Below are positions 17,201-23,908 of a stretch of 25,596 bases of DNA, piece after piece (position 1 is the first letter of the stretch; the number at the start of each line of letters is the position of its first letter). Made by a program: the position numbers and the translations under genes. The DNA lies in contig FR893146.1 in NCBI GenBank assembly GCA_000433355.1, positions 1 through 25,596 on the forward strand. Direction: 5' to 3'. The notes under the pieces are model-generated. The model saw only the letters and a list, made by a program, of their open reading frames with translations. It made no database searches and was not told where the DNA came from. Origin of the DNA: Alistipes sp. CAG:435 (GTDB lineage Bacteria; Bacteroidota; Bacteroidia; Bacteroidales; UBA932).

Positions 17201-19243
17201 ATGAAAAGGATTCTGTGGGCCATTCTGGCACTGGTAACGAGCGCCAATGCGGCATATTCGCAGACGTGCTGGACAATCGGAACGGACGGTTCTATAGAGC
17301 TGAATCCCGAAAGGATCGTCCTGCCATATTCCGACCACATCGAGATGAGCGGGGAACAGGTTTCCTGCGTCCTTCGATGGATGGTTGACGAAAAAGGCCT
17401 GTTCGGCCAGGAAAGATCGTTGGTTTTCCCGATGCTTCGCCGTGTCCCTAATGACACGCACGCCAGCCTGCTTTACAGGATGGGTACGGACGTCATGTCG
17501 CTGGTCGGGATCAACTCCCTTGTGCCGAAACAGCTGTCGACAAAAAAAGTGTCCATTGACGGAGGCCTGTCAGTGATCAGTGAATATGGTGTCGGCAAGG
17601 CGAATGTCGGAGGAGCCAGAGGAGACAATCCGAAGCCGGTCGCCGAAGTCAGGACAACGGTGTTTCCAAGCAAGGTCCATCCGATGCTCTGCGAGATCTA
17701 CAGCATAAGGAATATCTCCGCCAGTCCGCTGGTGCTTAATGTCCCGAAGTTCAGCCAGGAGGCGAAGACCCTGGCCGACAAGGGAGTGGACGGCAGTTAT
17801 GTGATCAGGGCCGATATATTCGGAAGCGGGACTTATGTCCTTGCGCCGCGGAACGAGATAAGGTTCCATGCGGCCTTTCAGGCTTATCGGGCCGACACGG
17901 AAAGGATGATCGTACCTGACATTGACGCTGAATATTCCGCCAGGATGTCCTTCATCCGCAACGCCATCGATTCGTCCCTGATTCTGGAAACACCTGACAC
18001 TGTGATCAACACAGAGTTTAGATTCGCCAAGATAAGAGCCTCGGAAAGCATTTACAGGACAAAGGGAGGCCTTATGCACGGTCCCGGCGGAGAGTCCTAC
18101 TATGCCGCGCTTTGGTGCAATGACGAATGTGAATATGTCAATCCGTTCTATCCTTTCCTTGGCTATGCGGTCGGCAACGAATCTGCGTTCAACTGTTACC
18201 GGCTTTATTCAGGATTCATGAATGATGATTTCAAACCGGTTCCAAGCTCGATAATCGCCGAGGGGACGGACATCTGGGACGGAGCAGGTGACAGGGGGGA
18301 TGCGGCCATGATAGCGCATGGGCTGTCAAGGTATCTTCTGGCGAGAGGAGACAAGAACGAGGCGGAGCAACTCTGGCCGTTCTTGAAATGGTGTCTGGAG
18401 TATTGCCACCGGAAACTCAACGCTGCCGGAGTTCCGGAATCAGACTCGGATGAACTTGAGGGCCGCTTCCCTGCCGGAGACGCCAATCTTTCGACGGCCT
18501 GCCTCTACTACGACGGGCTGGTGTCCGCCGCATACCTTGCCCCTTTGCTGGGGGAGACTTCCTCCGTGACAAGGCTGTACCGAAAGCGGGCGGCGCGATT
18601 GCGAGAATCAATAGGTCGCTATTTCTCGGCCAACGTAAGCGGCTATGAGACATACCGTTACTACGAAGGAAACGACTTGCTGAGGTCCTGGATTTGTCTG
18701 CCATTGTGTTTCGGGATTGACGACAGGGCTGAAGGCACGCTTGCCGCTTTGTTCTCATCCGAGATGATGACGGAGGATGGCATTCTTACCCAGCAGGGCA
18801 GTTCCACATTCTGGGACAGGTCAACACTCTATGCGCTTAGAGGGGCTTTCGCCGCTGGTCATGCGGATGCGGCTCTCTCGCAACTCCACAATTATTCGGA
18901 GCGCCGCCTTCTCGGAACCCACGTCCCGTATCCGGTCGAGGCCTACCCTGAAGGGTCGCAGCGGCATCTGTCGGGTGAGAGCGCACTCTATTGCAGGGTT
19001 ATCACCGAAGGTCTTTTCGGAATAAGGCCTTCCGGATTCGACTCATTCAATCTTAAGATCCGGATGCCGTCCGATTGGGATGAGATGGCGTTGAATCACG
19101 TAAAAGCATTCGGTAAAGACTTCGACATCAAGGTTAAAAGGCTTGATGGACAGAGACTCAGGATCGGAATCAGTTGTGATGGAAGACTCCGTGAGTATTC
19201 AGTAAAATCAGGACAGGAAATCAAGAATATATCGCTTAGGTAA
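17201..19243 (+). CDS. six-hairpin glycosidase-like protein, family not recognised
   Basis: Exported protein of 680 aa from the ATG at 17201 (an adjacent GTG at 17198 is possible); signal peptide about 1-21 (NAAYSQ). Residues about 25-265 look like a beta-sandwich. About 275-610 are helix-rich and resemble an (alpha/alpha)6 barrel. Blocks with the look of an active site are GLMHGPGGESYYAALWCNDE (290-309), AEGTDIWDGAGDRGD (353-367) and LEGRFPAGDANLS (419-431). The segment HLSGESALYCRVITEGLFGI (589-608), followed by a short beta-sheet domain, recalls GH78- and GH95-type enzymes. I cannot assign a CAZy family. Glu355, Asp357, Asp360, Asp364 and Glu593 are candidate catalytic acids. The stop overlaps the next start (TAATG), so it is translated with the GH110 gene and probably acts on the same glycan. 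Confidence 0.75.
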   Translation: MKRILWAILALVTSANAAYSQTCWTIGTDGSIELNPERIVLPYSDHIEMSGEQVSCVLRWMVDEKGLFGQERSLVFPMLRRVPNDTHASLLYRMGTDVMSLVGINSLVPKQLSTKKVSIDGGLSVISEYGVGKANVGGARGDNPKPVAEVRTTVFPSKVHPMLCEIYSIRNISASPLVLNVPKFSQEAKTLADKGVDGSYVIRADIFGSGTYVLAPRNEIRFHAAFQAYRADTERMIVPDIDAEYSARMSFIRNAIDSSLILETPDTVINTEFRFAKIRASESIYRTKGGLMHGPGGESYYAALWCNDECEYVNPFYPFLGYAVGNESAFNCYRLYSGFMNDDFKPVPSSIIAEGTDIWDGAGDRGDAAMIAHGLSRYLLARGDKNEAEQLWPFLKWCLEYCHRKLNAAGVPESDSDELEGRFPAGDANLSTACLYYDGLVSAAYLAPLLGETSSVTRLYRKRAARLRESIGRYFSANVSGYETYRYYEGNDLLRSWICLPLCFGIDDRAEGTLAALFSSEMMTEDGILTQQGSSTFWDRSTLYALRGAFAAGHADAALSQLHNYSERRLLGTHVPYPVEAYPEGSQRHLSGESALYCRVITEGLFGIRPSGFDSFNLKIRMPSDWDEMALNHVKAFGKDFDIKVKRLDGQRLRIGISCDGRLREYSVKSGQEIKNISLR

Positions 19244-20955
19244 TGACACAAAGAATTCAAATAATGATGGCGGCGTTTGTCTGCCTCGCCGCGTCATGCT
19301 CTATGGAGCCGGCAGGCAAGACAGTCTTTCTCAAGGATTATCTGACGGAGGAGATGGTTCAGAACGATGTGGAGCCGGCCATAAGAAAGGCCTTGGAGGA
19401 TTGTCTGAAAAGCAAAGGAAGCACCCTTGTGCTGCCTGGAGGCACTCTTCCTGTCAAACCGGACTACTGCTATGGCAAGTTTCAGAAAATCAGCAACAAC
19501 GACCCGAGTGACAAGCGAATAGCATTTGACATCGTCGGAGCCGACGGCCTTAGAATAGAAGGCAACGGCACGACATTGCTGTTCGCCGGATTCATCTCGC
19601 CGTTCAATGTCGAGGATTCCAGAAATGTGTCGGTCAGCGGTCTTGACATTGATTACACAAGAACATTCCATTCCGAAGGTCTGATAACGGGTTCGGGCAA
19701 GGATTGGGTCAAGGTCAAGTTCCCGGATGACTATAGGATAAGCCTTGAGAGCGGGATCATCGTGTTTAGGGATGAGTTCCGCAATAAGTACCCTTATGGC
19801 AATCTTCTGGAGTTTGACACGGAGAAAAAAGAAGTCGCTCATTATGTCAGGGACTATTGGGTGTGGGGTCCGGGACTTCAGGCCGAGGCTCTTCCTGACG
19901 GAGACTACAAAGTTTATGAGAAAGACATCAGGGTAACCACGGGCAACACCCTCGTTTTCGGCGCCGCGGCCAGACTGAACCCCGCGTTCACGCTTGAAAG
20001 ATGCGACGGGTTCACCTTGAAGGATGTGAACATCTGGCACTGCGGAGGAATGGGCGTTATTGCCCAAAGATCCAAGGATCTTGAACTCAACAATGTCAAT
20101 GTCGTTCCATCTCCGGGCAAGGGCAGGATGATAAGCATCACAGCCGACGCAACCCATTTCGTGAACTGCAAGGGCTTCATCAGAATGATCGGATGCACGT
20201 TTATGAACCAGAAGGACGATGCCACCAACATTCATGGATGGTATGCGGTGGCTCGTCGGAAAGTCTCGGACAACCAGTTGCTTCTGTGGTCGAACTATGG
20301 GAAGGATTTCGCCGAGGTTGGAATGGATATGGAGTTTGTCAGCCACAACACGATGATGACGTACGACACATTGAAAGTCAAGGAGGTCTATAAGTTCAAC
20401 GATGACTATTCCGTCGTGACTTTCGAGGAGCCGATACCGGAGGGGTTTGAGGAGAGGGATGTGCTTGCCGACGCGTCTGTGAAGCCAGAGGTGCTGATCA
20501 AAGGCTGTTCTTTCGGCAACAACAGGGCAAGAGGTCTTCTGATCGGATCAAAAGGCAAGGTCGTCATTGAAGACAACTATTTCCATGTTCCCGGTGCCGC
20601 GATCCTTTTCGAGGGCGACGGCAATTACTGGTACGAGCAGTCAGGTGTCAAGGATGTGACCATCAGAGGCAATGTCTTCGAGAACTGTCTTCATGGCTGC
20701 AAGGGATGGGGGAGCGCCTGCATCGCGGTAGGCAGCGGAATCCCGCAGAAGGAAGCAAGCCGCTACCATAGCAACATCACGATTGAGGACAACTCCTTCA
20801 AGACCTTTGATCCAAGAATATTGAACCTCTACTGCGTGGACGGTGTCACCTACAGGGACAACAAGGTGACTCTCAACAAGGATTATGAATATGATCCGCA
20901 AGGTGAGCCTTTCACGTTCGAAAACTGCGACAATGTCAGTGTCGATGCGAAGTGA
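19243..20955 (+). CDS. GH110 alpha-1,3-galactosidase-like beta-helix lipoprotein
   Basis: Lipoprotein (570 aa; LAASC, Cys19 lipidated) with repeated GLxIEGN-, VSVSGLDI- and LKDVNIWHC-type strands of a right-handed parallel beta-helix. GH110 enzymes are inverting exo-alpha-1,3-galactosidases acting on blood-group B and linear alpha-Gal caps. The family motif is seen as NQKDDATNIHGWY (322-334) with the Asp pair 325-326, and Asp302 lies 23 residues earlier in ADATHF. From memory, the catalytic trio in a marine GH110 has the same 23/24-residue spacing. A generic beta-helix or pectate-lyase-like role is less likely given the DDAxNxHG block. Translation is probably coupled to the upstream gene through a TAATG overlap. 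An in-frame ATG at 19264 is an alternative start but shortens the signal sequence. Confidence 0.87.
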   Translation: MTQRIQIMMAAFVCLAASCSMEPAGKTVFLKDYLTEEMVQNDVEPAIRKALEDCLKSKGSTLVLPGGTLPVKPDYCYGKFQKISNNDPSDKRIAFDIVGADGLRIEGNGTTLLFAGFISPFNVEDSRNVSVSGLDIDYTRTFHSEGLITGSGKDWVKVKFPDDYRISLESGIIVFRDEFRNKYPYGNLLEFDTEKKEVAHYVRDYWVWGPGLQAEALPDGDYKVYEKDIRVTTGNTLVFGAAARLNPAFTLERCDGFTLKDVNIWHCGGMGVIAQRSKDLELNNVNVVPSPGKGRMISITADATHFVNCKGFIRMIGCTFMNQKDDATNIHGWYAVARRKVSDNQLLLWSNYGKDFAEVGMDMEFVSHNTMMTYDTLKVKEVYKFNDDYSVVTFEEPIPEGFEERDVLADASVKPEVLIKGCSFGNNRARGLLIGSKGKVVIEDNYFHVPGAAILFEGDGNYWYEQSGVKDVTIRGNVFENCLHGCKGWGSACIAVGSGIPQKEASRYHSNITIEDNSFKTFDPRILNLYCVDGVTYRDNKVTLNKDYEYDPQGEPFTFENCDNVSVDAK

Positions 20956-20995
20956 CGATCGTGGCAGATAACTCCTTTATAATCAAGGAAAAACG

Positions 20996-21031
20996 CTATG
21001 TCCTGGTGCGATGTCTCCCACTAGGACATAG
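20996..21031 (+). terminator. intrinsic terminator closing the PUL operon
   Basis: A 13-bp stem (20996-21008 with 21019-21031, one G-T wobble, 10-nt loop) is followed by a T-rich tail TTTATTATCTT. It lies 40 nt after the GH110 stop and just before the convergent ubiE/menG gene, so it may serve both directions. Confidence 0.65.
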
Positions 21032-21074
21032 TTTATTATCTTGATATTCAGTAATTTAGATGCCACGCTTTTTC

Positions 21075-21782
21075 CTATTTCTCGCCCGTGTACATCCTGC
21101 AGATGCCGAGGGTGAAGGCCTTGTGGGTGACGGTGCGGAAGCCGGCCTCGCGCATCGTGGCCATGAACGCCTTTTTGCCGGGGAAGGCGGCGACGGAGGC
21201 GGGGAGGTAGGCGTAGGCGGCCTTGTCACCGGAGACCTTGCCGCCGATCTTCGGGAGGATGTGCAGGAAATAGAGGTCGTAGAACCAGCGGATGACTTTG
21301 TTCTCTGGGCGGGAGAGCTCAAGGATCACGAGACGGCCGCCGGGTTTGAGGACGCGCAGCATCTCCCTTAGGCCTTTCTCTCTATTCTCGAAGTTCCTGA
21401 TTCCGAAGGCTATGGTGACTCTGTCGAAGGTGTTGTCGGGGAAGCGTAGGTTCTCGCCGTCGCCTTCCTCGATGCTTATCATCTCAGTCAGGTCGGCTTT
21501 TGCGACCTTCTCGCGCATCACCGCCAGCATACCCTCCGACAGATCCACGCCGGTCACGTGACTTCCGGTCGCTGAACTCAAGGCTTTGGCGATGGCGATC
21601 GAGAAATCGCCCGTTCCGCAGGCCAGGTCCAGAACCTGGACCGGAGCCGGAGCGTCCACGATCTGTTTCAGGGCCTTCTTGCGCCAGATCTTGTCCACGT
21701 CCAGTGAAAGTATGTGATTCAGAGCGTCATAGTCGCCAGCGATGCTGTCGAACATATTCCTGACTTTTGTCTTTGTCGGCAT
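21075..21782 (-). CDS. demethylmenaquinone methyltransferase (UbiE/MenG)
   Basis: Class I SAM-dependent methyltransferase (235 aa) that methylates demethylmenaquinone to menaquinone, the last step of menaquinone synthesis. The N-terminus VRNMFDSIAGDYDALNH is typical of UbiE/MenG; motif I VLDLACGTGDFS lies at 50-61; the C-terminal blocks VLKPGGRLVILELSRPEN and IPSLPK-equivalent regions are followed by GICRMYTGEK. Length is normal. It is the second gene of a minus-strand pair, 4 bp after menA, so both steps that follow head-group formation are co-expressed. In a Bacteroidales background the quinone is menaquinone, so MenG describes the function better than UbiE. Confidence 0.95.
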   Translation of the reverse strand: MPTKTKVRNMFDSIAGDYDALNHILSLDVDKIWRKKALKQIVDAPAPVQVLDLACGTGDFSIAIAKALSSATGSHVTGVDLSEGMLAVMREKVAKADLTEMISIEEGDGENLRFPDNTFDRVTIAFGIRNFENREKGLREMLRVLKPGGRLVILELSRPENKVIRWFYDLYFLHILPKIGGKVSGDKAAYAYLPASVAAFPGKKAFMATMREAGFRTVTHKAFTLGICRMYTGEK

Positions 21783-21786
21783 ATTC

Positions 21787-22686
21787 CTAAAAAATTAAAA
21801 ATCCCGCTCCGGCGAGGATGGAGAGGAAGAAAGTTGAGATCACGAGCATCGGCAGCATCGGGTCGAGAGCACGCTCGCTCCGGGTCCATACACCTTGCAA
21901 GTGCTTGATGTACAATGGAAGAGTGATGATGAATATGTAATGTCCCGGCGCGAAATCATAGACCGCGCAAAACACCAGTATCAAGGCCCAGCCCAATGTG
22001 ACCAGGATGGTCTGGTATATTCTCGCCCCCTTCATCCCGAGCTTGATGGCCACGGTCACACGATTCACCGCATCCGTCTTCATATCCCTTATGTTGTTGA
22101 CATTCAGCACTCCCACGCTGAAACACCCGATGGCGGAGGCAGGCAGTAGCATAATCAGTGACGGCAACTCCCGAGCCGCGACATAATACCCACCGAGCAC
22201 CGACACAAGGCCAAAGAATATGAACACGAACACGTCGCCCAGCCCTCTGTACCCATAAGGATTCTTGCCCAAAGTGTACTTCATCGCACCCACGATAGCC
22301 GCCGCGCCAAGCACTTCCAGACAGATTGACTCAGTTTTGAATATGCTCCTGAAGGAAACACTTATCATCGCCAGACCGGAGACGATGCAAAGGACGATGA
22401 ATATTCCGATGAGCTTTTTGATGTCTCCTACGGTCATATCTCCGCTGCCGAGGGCGTACTGGGGGCCTTGACGGTCGGCAGAGTCGGTGCCGTTCAAGGT
22501 GTCGCCGAGCTCATTGGACAGATTTGAGAGGATCTGCAGACATACCGTTGTCAGGAAGATCAGCGCGGCTGTCCACGGACTGACATCTGCCTTGTCCGCT
22601 GCGAGCGTCACTCCGAGGATCACTCCGGACAAGGACAGCGGAAGTGTCCTCAGTCTCATTGATTTTATGCTGGCTTTCAGCGTCAT
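21787..22686 (-). CDS. 1,4-dihydroxy-2-naphthoate polyprenyltransferase (MenA)
   Basis: Integral membrane enzyme of the UbiA superfamily that attaches the polyprenyl tail to 1,4-dihydroxy-2-naphthoate, giving demethylmenaquinone. I use the ATG at 22684-22686 (299 aa); a TTG two codons upstream is a weaker alternative. The two Mg-diphosphate-binding Asp motifs are visible: NELGDTLNGTDSADR (58-72) and NNIRDMKTDAVNRV (197-210). Between them and after them lie about eight to nine hydrophobic segments. It is followed 4 bp later by the methyltransferase that uses its product. A TACCTTTG promoter box lies upstream. Confidence 0.94.
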   Translation of the reverse strand: MTLKASIKSMRLRTLPLSLSGVILGVTLAADKADVSPWTAALIFLTTVCLQILSNLSNELGDTLNGTDSADRQGPQYALGSGDMTVGDIKKLIGIFIVLCIVSGLAMISVSFRSIFKTESICLEVLGAAAIVGAMKYTLGKNPYGYRGLGDVFVFIFFGLVSVLGGYYVAARELPSLIMLLPASAIGCFSVGVLNVNNIRDMKTDAVNRVTVAIKLGMKGARIYQTILVTLGWALILVFCAVYDFAPGHYIFIITLPLYIKHLQGVWTRSERALDPMLPMLVISTFFLSILAGAGFLIF

Positions 22687-22713
22687 ATTCAATAATTATT
22701 TGATTCTGTATAA

Positions 22714-22721
22714 CAAAGGTA
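22714..22721 (-). promoter_or_regulatory. -7 box of the menA-ubiE promoter
   Basis: On the minus strand this reads TACCTTTG, an exact TAnnTTTG match 28 bp before the menA ATG and identical to the box before the SusC gene. No clear TTTG -33 element is present. Confidence 0.45.
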
Positions 22722-22822
22722 CTCATATTCTCGAAAATATTCATAACTTTACATTTATTGCGGAAAAGCGGCTCGCTTTTGCGGTGCCACTCCGAGGCAG
22801 GAAAGGTTGAACATTAATATTC

Positions 22823-23896
22823 ATGAATATGAGACGTAAATCATTCATTCTGGCAGCCGTGGCTGCTTTTGCCGCTGTCGCGTGCGGCCCTAAGGTTTCT
22901 GACAAGACCGCCATCGAAGGTGCTTTCGAGGGCAATGCTCCTGAAGAGGTAAGCATCAAGATTTCCGATCTTGGAATTGACACCACCCTCACTGTGACGG
23001 ACGGGAAGTTCGCCGTTGTGCTTCCTGCATCCAAGACCGTGCTCGCCACGCTGACCGGGGAAGGAGTAAGAGCCAGATTCATTTCTGACGGTACTCCGTT
23101 GACGGTCACCGTCAAAGAGGACGGCACTGTTGAGATTTCCTCCAAGGCACCGTCTGTCTCCATTCAGGAGAAGTACAAAGCCTACGCTGACGCGATGGCT
23201 CAGTTCGAGAAGGATGCCAGAGCCAGACTTGAGGAACTTGGCGACGAGGCCGAGGATTCCGTCAAGGAACAGGTTTATAATGACTATGAGGCTGCCGTAA
23301 AGGAATGCAATGACAAGGCTTTCGATGCCAATAAGGACAACATCATTGGAGCTATGGTGCTCAGTACCCTTCAGTACGACCTTACTCCGGCTCAGGTGGA
23401 CTCGATGCTTAACCTGCTCGATCCATCCCTTTCCGAGATTCCTGTGGTGTCAAAGATGAAGAAAGCTATCGATGCAAAAAAGGCAACCGCCGAGGGGGCG
23501 ATGTTCACCGACTTCGACATCGACGGCGTTAAGCTTTCCGACTATGTAGGTAAGGGCAAGTACGTCCTCGTTGACTTCTGGGCATCTTGGTGCGGCCCTT
23601 GCAAGAGGGAGATCCCTAACATCAAGAAGGTCTATGACAAGTACGTCGGTGACGATTTCGATGTGCTCAGCGTCGCTGTTTGGGATCAGCCTCAGGCATC
23701 CGTGGACACCGCCAAGGCTTATGGCGTGAACTGGAACGAGATCATCAACGCGCAGGCTGTTCCTACCGATCTCTACGGCATCCAGGGCATTCCTCACATC
23801 ATCCTTTTCGGACCTGACGGAACCATCGTCAAGAGGGATCTCCGCGGTGAAGGCATTGAGGAGGAGGTCGCCAAGTACGTGACCGCCAAGAAGTAA
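22823..23896 (+). CDS. thioredoxin-fold lipoprotein (TlpA/ResA-like)
   Basis: Lipoprotein of 357 aa with signal ending at Cys21 (AAVAC). Residues about 25-110 look like the DUF4369-type beta domain often found at the front of such proteins in Bacteroidota; about 115-215 are charged and helical; the thioredoxin domain spans about 225-357. The active site VDFWASWCGPCKREIP has Cys257 and Cys260, and the cis-Pro block GIPHIILFGPDG is present. It probably reduces or isomerises disulfides of exported proteins, or serves cytochrome maturation. It is divergent from menA, and uvrC follows 12 bp after its stop in the same frame. An ATG at 22829 is a possible alternative start. The redox role follows from the family; the partner is unknown. 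Confidence 0.92.
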   Translation: MNMRRKSFILAAVAAFAAVACGPKVSDKTAIEGAFEGNAPEEVSIKISDLGIDTTLTVTDGKFAVVLPASKTVLATLTGEGVRARFISDGTPLTVTVKEDGTVEISSKAPSVSIQEKYKAYADAMAQFEKDARARLEELGDEAEDSVKEQVYNDYEAAVKECNDKAFDANKDNIIGAMVLSTLQYDLTPAQVDSMLNLLDPSLSEIPVVSKMKKAIDAKKATAEGAMFTDFDIDGVKLSDYVGKGKYVLVDFWASWCGPCKREIPNIKKVYDKYVGDDFDVLSVAVWDQPQASVDTAKAYGVNWNEIINAQAVPTDLYGIQGIPHIILFGPDGTIVKRDLRGEGIEEEVAKYVTAKK

Positions 23897-23908
23897 TATT
23901 CAAACGCT

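Noticed and set aside
15862..17457. 531-codon open frame on the minus strand
   Set aside because: It lies fully antisense to the esterase gene and the start of the six-hairpin gene, has no signal or recognisable domain, and its low-complexity make-up is that of a mirror frame of GC-biased third codon positions.
19294..20346. 350-codon minus-strand open frame opposite the GH110 gene
   Set aside because: Antisense shadow; the sense strand encodes a clear GH110 beta-helix with signal peptide and catalytic motif.
3833..20955. possible sigma/anti-sigma control of the SusC gene
   Set aside because: SusC has no STN signalling domain and no ECF sigma or anti-sigma gene is present; control by the HTCS is simpler.
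22764..22780. 7-bp stem (AAAAGCG / CGCTTTT, 3-nt loop) upstream of the thioredoxin-fold gene
   Set aside because: It lies between divergent genes with no upstream transcript to end and no T-run after it; function cannot be supported.
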